DNA of 64,000 nt from Rheum nobile (Eukaryota > Streptophyta > Magnoliopsida > Caryophyllales > Polygonaceae): positions 1 to 64,000 of the forward strand of contig WOAB01000055.1 in NCBI GenBank assembly GCA_027886185.1. The letters are read 5' to 3'. This document shows, in pieces, positions 42,607 to 52,449 of this stretch. The notes beneath the pieces are model-generated. The model worked only from the letters and a program-made list of their open reading frames with translations, ran no database searches and had not been told where the DNA came from. Made by a program: the position numbers and the translations under genes. Numbering within the stretch: the stretch's first letter is position 1; the number at the start of each line of letters is the position of its first letter.

Positions 42607-42926
42607 AATACTTAATGTAAAAAAAAATCAACTCAGAATGGATCAACTTGGTACTTATATAGATAAACTTGAACTATTTTACAAACTGCACAATAGCCGA
42701 TCTCTCGAACGTCAGGTCAAAATTGCTCGAAGATTGTGGTATTTCACAAAGTACATGCCGCAATACTAGAATATTTACACGGTACATGCTGAAATACTAA
42801 GAAAAGGAAACTACTGCTACAGGCAACGTCGGTCCTTATCACGGTGTTCCGAAACGTTTCCTATACGGTAGACTTCCCATGCAAGGCTTCTTCGGACGGG
42901 GTTCTCCATCGAATTCTGACGATGGA
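42607..42926 (-). other. Leader between ORF0 and gag
   Basis: Untranslated stretch of about 320 bases, AT-rich on the gag side. The string ATTTCACAAAGTACATGCCGC and a similar TTTACACGGTACATGCTG-like stretch lie at about 42735-42792. No gene is seen. Confidence 0.5.
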
Positions 42927-43763
42927 CTACACCCTGCTTGTTCCTGGAACACATGATTTTGGTGTCCCTGGCCTTATCTCAGTCATGGTGAAGTATGGAT
43001 CTTCCACGTTTGGCTCCCCTAGCCCAGCCCTTCTGTGAGCACTGGCGATCATTTTATCCATCTGGTATTGATGTTCAGAAGAGATCATCTCGCTTTGGCG
43101 AAGGATCTCTCGTAGTTCAGATTCCGTCCTCCTTCTCCTTTGAGTAGGGATGGTCTGAGGTTCTCTACCATTTCTTCCAATACCGTATTCGGTATAAAGT
43201 ATTTCTCAGTCAGCATCAGACATGAGTGCGTACTCTGGCACTGGTGGCAACTCTTGCACAGGTGGTAACTCTGAACTGGGGTGAATAAATTGCATTCCCG
43301 GTTCCTGACTATCCACCAGTAAGTGCCTCAAGTCATCGGACTCCGGGTTCTGCCCATTGAGGTCCATCTCGGTATCCTCCTCGGGATCATCCTCGATGGG
43401 GTCCTCTTCCTCATCGGGGTCTTCCTCTATGGGGTCCTCTTCTTCATCTTTCTCCTCGCTCCCTTCAGGAATCATTTCTATCTGGTAATCGTCATTATAG
43501 TACCCTCTCGCGTACCTAGACGATTCATCTTCATGCATTGCTTCCCCCCTTGGTGGCTCAACTGGTGCTACCTCAGGAACTACAGCATTCCTTGACACTA
43601 GGACTATCGATTCAGGAAGCACATGCTTAATCTCCTCAGGTAGGCTGCTTGGTCCTCCAACCTCGAAGCATCCCTGGGGTATTGGGAAGTCGAGCCTTCC
43701 TGGAGATGGTGAATCCATCTCGGCATCTACCAAGTCCTTCTTATGAGGAGGACACACACCCAT
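42927..43763 (-). pseudogene. ORF0: additional ORF upstream of gag in the Tekay-like element
   Basis: A frame of 278 codons on the gag strand, interrupted once by TGA at 43206-43208. It starts MGVCPPHKKDLVDAEMDSPS. The middle is very acidic with an internal near-repeat (EEDPIEEDPDEEEDPIEDDP), followed by a proline-rich segment and then a basic segment after the stop (TQRRRRTESELREILRQSEM) that could form a helix. I do not recognise a domain. It lies in the leader RNA before gag in a different frame, so it would need its own translation start. It could be a regulatory or accessory protein, or an old capture. Confidence 0.6.
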
Positions 43764-43968
43764 ATCCTATAGGATAACGAGGAAGGATTTAGTCTTTCTA
43801 GACATAGAAGCAAGCTTACTACATCAGACTATAGATAGAAGACATGACTATGAACGGTGTTTTTATTTTCAAATTCTTTTCATTTTGAAAATTCAGAGCC
43901 CTTTTGAAAATAATTTTCAATTGAAACGAGTAATTGGTTTTCAAACACCCAACCCGTTCTAAAACTTA

Positions 43969-43981
43969 GGCTCTGATACCA
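43969..43981 (-). other. Primer-binding site of the Tekay-like element
   Basis: The complement reads TGGTATCAGAGCC, the initiator tRNA-Met type, 4 bases from the 5' LTR. Confidence 0.88.
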
Positions 43982-43985
43982 AATA

Positions 43986-46371
43986 TGTAACACCCCCAAA
44001 TTTCAATCCGTTTGGAAAGGTATTACCGCCAGTAACCTCAGTTTCCACACCGAAGCCACCCTAGGCTTTACCGGACTAAACACCATTCATAAACAACGGT
44101 TAAGATATAAACATCAAAACCTTTAATTAAAACATATGTCTGGGGATTACATCCCAATCCCCATAGGACAAAACAGAGTATCTAGCGGAAGTCTTTATAA
44201 AAATACATGGGTCTTGATCATAAAAGATCACCCGCCAAGGATCGTAGCCTGATAAACCGTTAAAACACCGTTTACTTCTATAGTCATTCTAGCCTCTATT
44301 CCTCGGGTGCTTATCTGATGTGCCGAATCGAACGGATGACACCAGCCAACCATGCAAGGAACAATTATGGTTGGTTAGTCTAATGAAAGACTACACAAGG
44401 GTACAAAGCAGAGTGGTTCGAAGCAGTCATATTAGGTTAGACTCATCGCTTCTCGAATAATAACCGATGACGATAGTCAACCACCATACTCCTACTGGAA
44501 TATATCAAGCAGCATGATCAAGAGAAGATTCTGGAAGACCGAGTCTTACAGCAATCAATCCCAAAGAAGACTCCAACAAATTGAGTCTTATCGGAAATAT
44601 GACAAATGTTGGGGAACATTAATTAATCATACAAGCGTTCAAAAACGACTTGATGTTTCGGTTCACAACCAACCTCACCGCTTAATGCGAATCCAGATTG
44701 GAAAGAGAACGGTACTCTGATCAAAGTCAAGACGAGCTTTCCTAGCTACACTATTCCCTAACTGCACTACTTGTCTGAGGTTTATTAATCATGTGCGCTC
44801 GGGCACTTATCTTATGTAATTCCAAAACACGCACCACGTTATAGGCTTTTAATTATATGCATGTCGACAGCGGGACATACTTCTGATAGGGACGAATCCC
44901 AAGTTTGTAGCACCAGCTTCATGCCACAATCTCTATACCCGAGTATAGAGAAAGGTCATGACCCACCAAATGGTCTTTGAGTTTAGAACTCTTAGCACCA
45001 TTTCCATTATCAAGAAACGACTAGACCTCATTTAGTCCATCGCTCCTACGAATACTCGTGCTAACTAAACAGTCCAAGCACAGCAATAATCATATCAAAG
45101 CCCTCAGGCCAAAATATATATTTATAATAGCGTTGTTCTAACAGATATACAACCTATTATAATATCATATTCCTTTTATATCATTTAGAAAAACTGTTCC
45201 CAACAATTCAATAAATCATTCCAAATTAATTAACAATTAAGCAATTGATAATCAATGGAAATATGGAATGATAAGCAAGAGCGAACCGCCACTTGCCTTA
45301 GATCAGACGAAAGTTTGAACAAGCTTTAGAGACGACGGTTTCCTGGGTCCGAAACTGGGACAGATCCTGGATAACAAATCCCTAAGGAATGACCCATAAT
45401 GAGACCCTAAGTTAGATTCAATATCTACATATTTGAATATAAAGGAATAAGAATCAAAGGGGTTCAAAAGAACCAAGCCTCGGCCAATCAACACCCAAGA
45501 ACACACCACGAACGCAGCTCACCGCGGGCATGCCAGATCTCACCGCGGGGTGCAATAGTGGCTGCCGCGGGGTGCGGTGGTGACTGCCGCGGGGTGCGGT
45601 GGTGACAACAGAGGCAAAGTTCAGCAAGTTTTTGGGAAGAATTACTTACCCAAATCGATCGATTCTACTTCGATTTGTTCTTGGTTTGTTTTCCCACCTT
45701 CTTAAGCCTTATACCTCCTCTAAGGATCACCTCTTATTGCTCTCAAAAGGGTTCGTATTAGCTCTCAAACGAAGCTTCAACTTGCTTCAATAGAGGTTGT
45801 CTGAGATAGAAGATGATGGAGGAGCTCTCTTATGGCTCGATTCTCACCCACCTCTCCTCTATAAATACCCCAAACATGCTGCACACTAGCTGGAGGAGGC
45901 AAGGAGGAGGTGTCCCGGCCTCAGAAACGTAGCCAAGGCAAGTCACCAAGGCTACGATGTAGCCTTGCCAAGTTGCCCTGCAACTGTCGAGTGACATAGG
46001 CCACCGCGGGGTGCGGTGGGGGTGCGGCAGGGGTGCGGTGACGAAGCTGCTTCGTCTTCGCTGCTGGTCTTTGCCGCGGGGTGTGGCACGCCCTTCACCG
46101 TGGGGTGCGGTCAAGGCCAAATCTGCCCCCCTCCGACTCCTTTGTCGTTTTTACCTTAAGTGGTAAAATGTTTTTAACTCCGGGTTAAATATATTTGTAC
46201 GTGAACGATCTTTTAGCCCGAAAATACGTTAACTGTATTTTATATTGCTCAGAAAAATATTACAGAGATTAAACATTACACAAAATGTTCATCTTTCCCT
46301 AAAATAAATCTGACTCGCAATATGGCTTAAGAAAATTCAAAATTTACCCGTACAAAATGTGGGATATTACA
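43986..46371 (-). repeat. 5' LTR of the Tekay-like element
   Basis: 2386 bases, near-identical to 35444-37820. GCGGGGTGCGG units occur at about 45541-45601 and 46001-46112. AACAC follows at 46372. Confidence 0.92.
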
Positions 46372-46376
46372 AACAC

Positions 46377-47164
46377 TTTGCTACTAATAGTTCCACATAT
46401 GTAGTTGAGCAGGGAACTCATGTTCGAGAAAAGAAGAACGTAGACCAAGAAGTCAGTTTTGGGAACTGGCATAGGAACTGAAGAACGCAGAAGTCGTGCT
46501 TATATGGAAAGCGATTTAAAGGAGCGGCGGCTGGCTTATTAGGGTAGATCTTTTATATTAGAGAGAGAATATAAAATATATCCTTGTTTTCATATATTTA
46601 GGAGATTCTTTGAATATCTTTTATGGAAGCAAAAATAGGTAAAATCGGGAAAGATATTATTTGGTAACAAATATTATCTTTTTTTATTTCTTTTGATTAT
46701 TTTACTCGTGCAAATCATCCAGCTGTAGATATTATTATACATGGATGAAATGTATAAGAAAAGTAATTGAAACTCTCTCATCTCCAACGATTTAACGAAA
46801 TTCAAGAATTCATCTAGAGTTGAACGTGAAGAGAAATCGTCCTTGTTCTTGTGAGAAGAATTGTGTAAGTCACTTGCTTGTTGTGTGCTTGATTAGGTCG
46901 AACTAGGTAGAGAGTCTTAAGTGTGTCTTAAGTCTTTAATCTGTGTGTTCTATTCTAGTTGATTGTAATCGAAGCATTAATACAAGAAGTAGACTTTGAA
47001 ATCCTCTTGCAAGAGAGGTAGTGGGTTTTATCCTGGATAACTAGTTGGTTATCAAAGGTTCTCACTCTAAGGAACTTGTCTTGATTATGTTATTATTTAC
47101 TTATTCCACTGCTAAGGAACTGGACTCCCAGTTCCCTTTGATTGCTAACACGTACGATCCTACA
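46377..47164 (+). repeat. SIRE-like 5' LTR, remaining 788 bases
   Basis: Resumes the LTR after the nested element at TTTGCTACTAATAG and ends ACGATCCTACA. Alignment with 50342-51124 is nearly exact. It includes the segment ATATTAGAGAGAGAATATAAAA-like (about 46554-46576), a plausible TATA region upstream of the transcribed part. Confidence 0.9.
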
Positions 47165-47166
47165 AT

Positions 47167-47178
47167 TGGTATCAGAGC
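47167..47178 (+). other. Primer-binding site of the SIRE-like element
   Basis: TGGTATCAGAGC follows the LTR end by two bases, the tRNA-Met type. Confidence 0.9.
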
Positions 47179-47215
47179 AGGCGCTCTAGCTTTGTGTTAG
47201 TTTACAAATTTCAAG

Positions 47216-48409
47216 ATGACTAGCTCAAGCGAATTCAGTTTAGGAATTTCGATCAATAAGCCTCATATTCGGAAGAAAGAAAAAAGATGTTTAATGGCTA
47301 AGGAGGACTCAACGAAATCAAATGACTCTGAGGTATTCTCTTCTGACTTTACTAAATCTCTTCTTGAATGTGATAAGAAGCAATTGATTAAAATTATTAG
47401 GAAACTTGGAAAAGAGAACAGTTCCCTTCAGGAAAGACTAGATGAATGTGAAGAAGAAATTTCATGCTTATGTACTAAAAATTCTGTTTGGAGCAAAAAG
47501 CTTGATGAAACTGAAAAATTGCTTTCTAGTTCCTCTAGAAAGTGTGATTCATGTACTGCTCTTGAAAGGGAACTAGCACAACTTAAAGATTCTACAAGCA
47601 TGTCTAACGTTTCCCATGTTTCATGTGATAATTGTACTACTCTTGAAAATGAACTAGCACATCTTAAAGATTTTGCAAGCATGTCTAATGTTTCCCATGT
47701 TTCATGTGATAATTGTGTTGTGCTTGAAAAGGAACTTAAGCATGCTAAGAATTGTCAGAGTTCCCTTACTCCAGAAAATGATTTGCTTGTTGAGATCATA
47801 GATAAGCTTGATGTGTTGACTACTTCTATTAATGAAAAAACTGTCAATCAAATTGTGTTTGTTAAGCAAATATATGGTATTGGTTATCCGGGAAAGGAAG
47901 ATTCTGAGGATTCATGCTCTGCTGAAAATGAGAAGCTAAGAAGGGAATTGGTTGAGAAAAATGAAACTCTCAATTTCGCTCTTCAAACTTCTCGTGATAA
48001 AAATCAGTTCCTGGAAGAGAAGGTAAAGGTTCTTGAGAAGAAGCCTAAAGGTAAGCAAACCTGGTTTGATGGACAGAACGCTCATAAAATGTACGTCAAT
48101 CAAGCTCAGGGAACTAGAGGTAAGGGAATTGACTTCCAGCAGAGGAAATATGAAAAACTTTTTTGTCCCGGTAAAGGAAAATATGGTCATGTTAAGTATA
48201 ATCGTGTTTGCTGGCATTGTGGTAAAAATGGTCATTATATTCATGATTGCATTCATAAGAAAAGGCAAATTGAAGAAATTCATAGGAAAAGGAACTTTGA
48301 TGTTGAGATTAGTGGTCATGTGTATTACTCAACTAACTTGCAGGTGCAAAGGAACTCTCATTACCACAAACCCAGAAAAGCCAAGCTTGTCTGGGTGTGT
48401 AAGTCTTAA
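47216..48409 (+). CDS. gag-derived protein of the SIRE-like element, capsid core deleted
   Basis: 397 codons are open. It starts MTSSSEFSLGISINKPHIRK as in the sister element at 60288, but jumps after KKEKR to CLMAKEDSTKSNDSEVFSSD; compared with the sister it lacks about 70 more residues. Long coiled-coil-like segments follow (CDKKQLIKIIRKLGKENSSL). A 27-residue unit beginning CDSCTALE/CDNCTTLE is tandemly duplicated (47543-47623, 47624-47704). The zinc knuckle CWHCGKNGHYIHDC is intact near residue 339. The UBN2-type capsid core normal for this family is absent. Confidence 0.85.
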   Translation: MTSSSEFSLGISINKPHIRKKEKRCLMAKEDSTKSNDSEVFSSDFTKSLLECDKKQLIKIIRKLGKENSSLQERLDECEEEISCLCTKNSVWSKKLDETEKLLSSSSRKCDSCTALERELAQLKDSTSMSNVSHVSCDNCTTLENELAHLKDFASMSNVSHVSCDNCVVLEKELKHAKNCQSSLTPENDLLVEIIDKLDVLTTSINEKTVNQIVFVKQIYGIGYPGKEDSEDSCSAENEKLRRELVEKNETLNFALQTSRDKNQFLEEKVKVLEKKPKGKQTWFDGQNAHKMYVNQAQGTRGKGIDFQQRKYEKLFCPGKGKYGHVKYNRVCWHCGKNGHYIHDCIHKKRQIEEIHRKRNFDVEISGHVYYSTNLQVQRNSHYHKPRKAKLVWVCKS

Positions 48410-48839
48410 TTGAATTGCAGGTTGAAGTGAGATGTCTAGTTCCCTACAAATTGAGAATTAATGATTGGGACGCATAATTGAAGATTTTTTAAGCTCATCT
48501 CACTTCAGAGGAATAACAGAGGAAATATGTCCTTTGTTAAAGAAAGATTTGTATGAAGAAGCAGAAAACAATGAAACTCCAATGCAAACGGAAATGATAG
48601 AGGGTCACAAGTTGGTGACGTTAGTTCCCAGTGTTACTATGAAGGGAACTACAAGTATCAGAAGTCAATGATTCAGGGGAAACTGACGTAAATAAGGAAA
48701 TTTGTCACCTCAGCTGCGTATAGTTTCCAATTCCTATTGTTGGAATCATCTTGGTGGTCAAGGTATGTTCCTTTGACACTATTCTTATCATGTGTGATGT
48801 TTCTAGTGCCTTTAACTTTGTGTAGTATTCAGTTCCTCA
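48410..48839 (+). other. Unassigned segment between gag and the RNase H end
   Basis: About 430 bases occupy the place where some 3 kb of pol should be. A 68-codon ORF (48465-48671, including LLKKDLYEEAENNETPMQTE) has no similarity that I recognise. AGTTCC-type motifs occur here too, so it probably is element sequence shuffled by deletion. Confidence 0.45.
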
Positions 48840-49018
48840 TGCTAGGACCAAGCATAGATATAAGACATCATTTCTTGCGTGATCATGTTGAAAAAGGGAA
48901 CATTCTGCTAGACCATTGTAGGACGGAAGATCATATTGCCGATATATTCACTAAAATACTTAATCGAGAACCTTATGAGTCCTTTAGGTTACTCCTAGGA
49001 ATGATTTCCCTAAACTAG
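48840..49018 (+). pseudogene. RNase H C-terminal end of the SIRE-like element
   Basis: SIDIRHHFLRDHVEKGNILL and EDHIADIFTKILNREPYESF are the last motifs of Copia RNase H. Only this end survives; protease, integrase, RT and most RNase H are deleted. The stop at 49016-49018 looks like the natural pol end. Confidence 0.88.
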
Positions 49019-50248
49019 CAGTTCCGTTGCCGTTACTAGTTCCCTTGCTTTGACTAGACTTGATCTCTTTTATGGTCTCATTGACAATATTGATGATATT
49101 TGATCTTGTGATGGCCTCGCATGTCCTGCAATAGTTGTTCTAAAGCATGGTCTTAATTATCTTGCATGATTTCATGTTTTTATGGTATAATTGAACCTTG
49201 ATTGCATCTCTTTGTTGGCCTTAAAAGTAGTCGGTTTGATCTATTTTAACCCTCATCATAAGCCGAAATGATAATTGACTACAAACCGTCCTAAGCCTGA
49301 CTGCATTGCATAATTCCTTATGATCCATCTTTAGTCCACAACTGGGAATTATCTTTGTGGTGTCAAAATTGCCAACCTCTTTTCTCTTGATCATGGGTAT
49401 GTATTTTTCTTGAGTGTTGCTTGGTTCCCTACATAAATGTACCCATATCTATCATGTTCTGTGTCATAAATTGAGGAAAGGAACTAAGGAAAGGAACTGG
49501 GAATTGCTCTCAACGTCCAGAATTCAAATCTGCTGGAATTTCGCTGCTTCCTAAGAAAAATTAATGCAAGTATAGTCGTTGAAGATCTTATGAACGTTGG
49601 AGTGCTGATTTGGGTTTCCTATTCTTGGATAAAAAAATTCTGCGAGTTCCCTAAGTAAAAAAAAAAAAAAAGGTTGAAAGAAAGAAGCTATCTGTGCATC
49701 CCGAAGAGAAGAAAATTAAGGAGCAGAAGCATGAGGAGTAGTTCTCCTGGTTCCCTACTCAGATGGCACGGAGCCCTTAGTTCCCTTAGGATCTCTCTTC
49801 CACATTATGATCCTGTTTGTGTCTCTCTGAGTGCTTTATTGTTATATGTTGTCTTTGCTTCTCTTATATTTAATGAAATATTTTGATGTCATTGCGTTGT
49901 TAAGTCTTGCCTTCAACTTCTATTACGGTGCCATTTCTCTAGAGGTCAAAACAAGTCATTAGTTCTCTCTAAATTGTCTATGCTTATCATCTAACTGTTT
50001 CTTTTCGATGATGTCAAAAGGGGGAATGAACTCTGCAACCTGGAACTAATAGGATGAAAGGATATCTGAACTGGTTGTCTCTTTAAGGGGGAATAAAGGA
50101 ACCCGATTTGATGTTAAGGGGGAATATGCAATTCACTAATGATTATTCTACATCTAGCCTTCCTTATATATATCATGCTTCATATCATTCATGCCTATTT
50201 TAGATATGTCAGGTTCTACATGTTTGTCATCATCAAAAATGGGGAAAT
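49019..50248 (+). other. 3' region of the SIRE-like element with polypurine strings
   Basis: 1.2 kb without recognised coding. An A-run lies at 49658-49671. Three strings of the type AAGGGGGAAT occur at 50018-50027, 50084-50094 and 50116-50126. The terminal polypurine tract CAAAAATGGGGAAAT (50234-50248) adjoins the 3' LTR. Multiple such strings upstream of the 3' LTR are known from SIRE-type elements. Confidence 0.65.
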
Positions 50249-51124
50249 TGTTAGGAAGTGAACTTTTGGGAACTGGAACTCCAGTTCCCTACCTAGTTCC
50301 CTTCCTCAGTTTCCTAGTTTTGACGATGACAAACACTTTGCTACTAATAGTTCCACATGTGTAGTTGAGCAGGGAACTCATGTTCGAGAAAAGAAGAACG
50401 TAGACCAAGAAGTCAGTTTTGGGAACTGGCATGGGAACTGAAGAACGCAGAAGTCGCGCTTATATGGAAAGCGATTTAAAGGAGCGGCAGCTGGCTTATT
50501 AGGGTAGATCTTTTATATTAGAGAGAGAATATAAAAGATATCCTTGTTTCCATATATTTAGGAGATTCTTTGAATATCTTTTATGGAAGCAAAAATAGGT
50601 AAAATCGGGAAAGATATTATTTGGTAACAAATATTATCTTTTTTTATTTCTTTTGATTATTTTACTTGTGCAAATCATCCAGCTGTAGATATTATTCTAC
50701 ATGGACGAAATGTATAAGAAAAGTAATTGAAACTCTCTCATCTCCAACGATTTAACGAAATTCAAGAATTCATCTAGAGTTAAACGTGAAGAGAAATCGT
50801 CCTTGTTCTTGTGAGAAGAATTGTGTAAGTCGCTTGCTTGTTGTGTGCTTGATTAGGTCAAACTAGGTAGAGAGTCTTAAGTGTGTCTTAAGTCTTTAAT
50901 CTGTGTGTTCTATTCTAGTTGATTGTAATCGAAGCATTAATACAAGAAGTAGACTTTGAAATCCTCTTGCAAGAGAGGTAGTGGGTTTTATCCTGGATAA
51001 CTAGTTGGTTATCAAAGGTTCTCACTCTAAGGAACTTGTCTTGATTCTGTTATTATTTACTTATTCCGTTGCTAAGGAACTTGACTCCCAGTTCCCTTTG
51101 ATTGCTAACACGTACGATCCTACA
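50249..51124 (+). repeat. 3' LTR of the SIRE-like element
   Basis: 876 bases, uninterrupted, TGTTAGG to CCTACA. The 9-bp-arm inverted repeat of GGGAACTGG recurs at 50268-50289. Differences from the 5' LTR are few (for example CACATGTG for CACATATG). Confidence 0.92.
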
Positions 51125-51663
51125 AAAACCATTAGTCTTTGTATTGATTAAGCCCAGATTATTTCTGAAATTAGTTAGACATCTACATCGATAGCCATTC
51201 CAGTTTTCTCCTCCTAATTTCTCAATGTCATTTTCAAGTTCATTCAAATCTCCCACTAAAATGAATGGTAGTCCATATGAGATAATCTCTCGTTCTAATT
51301 GTTGCCAAAATCATGTTTTATTTTCTTCTCTAGCTGGGGCATAAACAAATATCAAGAGATACGGAGATATCACATGGTTCCTTTTATATATGATTATATC
51401 TGGTGTATTCTTCTCAAGGTCAAAATATTTCGTTTCTTCATTGTGGTTCCAAAGGAGCCAGATCCACCCTTGGAGTTGTTTGAGGAAATGAAGGTTAGTC
51501 CATGAAAGCCACATTTCCTAATAATAACAATACTTGGTTCTTGATTACATTTTGTTTCAGTTAGAACAAGGACATTAAGATTATTGCATTTTTGATGAAT
51601 TTTAGTTTTTTCATGAAATATGGGGCGACGAACACCCCGACCATCCCAATACCCAATATTCAT
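51125..51663 (-). pseudogene. LINE endonuclease domain (partial)
   Basis: The leftward frame from 51663 starts MNIGYWDGRGVRRP, the APE-type endonuclease opening of plant L1 ORF2 (usually W-N-C-R-G), followed by NLNVLVLTETKCN with the catalytic Glu. After a frame change at about 51400 it continues to VGDLNELENDIEKLGG-like text near 51230 (the G-D-x-N motif region) and NNLGLINTKTNGF at the Copia junction. This is the 5'-most part of the LINE that is recognisable. Confidence 0.8.
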
Positions 51664-51868
51664 TTCAACTATCCTTAAACGTAGTGCTTTAGAGTTAAAT
51701 GTAATTTTGGCGGTGTCCCAGCGTAGAATTAATATGCTTATCTGTATGTGAAGTGGGGGTCTATGCTTACGATATAAGACTATAAGTTCATCATTCCATT
51801 TTTATTTTGAAATGTAGGTGTAGGTTTGTTCACCCCCAAAATGCATCGGCTTGTGGGCCTTAAATGAA
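51664..51868. other. Short spacer, LINE 5' flank
   Basis: About 200 bases between the LINE start and the fold-back element. No ORF1 remnant is recognisable. The last 9 bases TTAAATGAA (51860-51868) are one copy of the fold-back target duplication. Confidence 0.5.
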
Positions 51869-51924
51869 CGGACAAGCTAAATACACGCGAAAATAAGTTT
51901 AAATGGACGTGAAACTATACGCTT

Positions 51925-52110
51925 AAGCTAAGCGTCCGGTTTTACACGCTTAGCTTAAGCGTGTAGGGATATTATTGGTATTTTTAAAAAATAGCCCACG
52001 GTTCTTACACGCTTAAGCTAAGCGTGTGCCCACACGCTTAGCTTAAGCGTGTAGTTTTTTTTTTTTGTAAGTTTAAAGCACACGCTTACCTTAGGCGTAC
52101 AGTACAAAAA
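51925..52110. repeat. Left subterminal palindromes of the fold-back element
   Basis: Four copies of ACACGCTTAAGCTAAGCGTG or its inverse lie here. Each is itself nearly self-complementary (CACGCTTA-AGC-TAAGCGTG). The mirror set is at 55840-56035 in the right arm. Confidence 0.85.
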
Positions 52111-52449
52111 AAAATCCCCTTCAATCGTTGCCCCAATGCATCCAATTTCGAAGTCAAAACTCATGAATCCTAAATCCCGTTACCGGTTGTTCTTGACCGA
52201 AATTCGAGCACATGAAAGCTTTATTCTTGCAATTGTTGGTACTACTAGCCTTGAAAATTGGTCCTCTTTCAAATCCCTCTCTTTACATCGCCGGAAAAAG
52301 ACCACTTCCATTCAATTTGGAGTTTTTCCGACGAGGTGTCAAGAAGGTATTCCGGCGGGATTGAATTTGTGCCCATTTTGCGATTTTTGGGGTGTTTTTC
52401 ATTTGTTTTGTCTTAATCTTGTTTAAGTTAATTAATCTAGATTAGTGAA

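Larger units (their letters stand above)
35444..46371 (-). mobile_element. Tekay-like Ty3/gypsy chromovirus, near full length but inactivated
   Basis: LTRs of 2377 and 2386 bases (35444-37820 and 43986-46371) begin TGTAACACCCCC and end ATATTACA on the plus strand. They are flanked by the exact duplication AACAC (35439-35443 and 46372-46376). Reading leftward: 5' LTR, primer-binding site, an extra ORF, gag with two zinc knuckles, protease, RT, RNase H, integrase and a C-terminal chromodomain-like tail. The tail and the large LTRs indicate the Tekay/Del lineage. At least five in-frame stops plus one frameshift break the polyprotein. LTRs look about 98 percent identical by eye. Confidence 0.93.
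35355..51124 (+). mobile_element. SIRE-like Ty1/copia element, internally deleted, carrying a nested Tekay-like element
   Basis: The 5' LTR is 35355-35443 plus 46377-47164 (877 bases once the nested element is removed) and the 3' LTR is 50249-51124 (876 bases). Both begin TGTTAGGAAGTGAAC and end CGTACGATCCTACA. Flanks GAAAC (35350-35354) and AAAAC (51125-51129) agree at 4 of 5. Inside are a tRNA-Met primer-binding site, gag, a short RNase H end and a long 3' region with repeated polypurine strings. Protease, integrase and RT are deleted. It belongs to the same family as the element at 59375. SIRE/Maximus-type assignment is inferred from LTR size, long gag and multiple polypurine-like tracts. 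Confidence 0.88.
23990..51663 (-). mobile_element. L1-type LINE dispersed over 27.7 kb by nested insertions
   Basis: Reading leftward from 51663, pieces appear in the correct order: endonuclease (51663-51125), reverse transcriptase (35354-34292 and 33923-33127), Cys-rich zf-RVT region (25834-25287) and RNase H (24675-23990). Between them lie the SIRE-like Copia element with its nested Tekay-like element, a MITE, another Copia element and a hAT-like MITE. No ORF1 (gag-like) part is recognisable upstream of 51663, so the LINE is probably 5'-truncated. Numerous stops and frame changes show it is dead. Confidence 0.85.

Noticed and set aside
47167..47178. tRNA-like match at primer-binding sites as a tRNA gene fragment
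   Set aside because: Only 12 complementary bases are present directly after an LTR, which is the normal primer-binding site.
48385..48425. Possible mini-intron at the gag end of the first SIRE-like element (GTAAGT to TTGCAG)
   Set aside because: The distance is only about 20 bases, too short for a plant intron, and the sister element lacks the donor.
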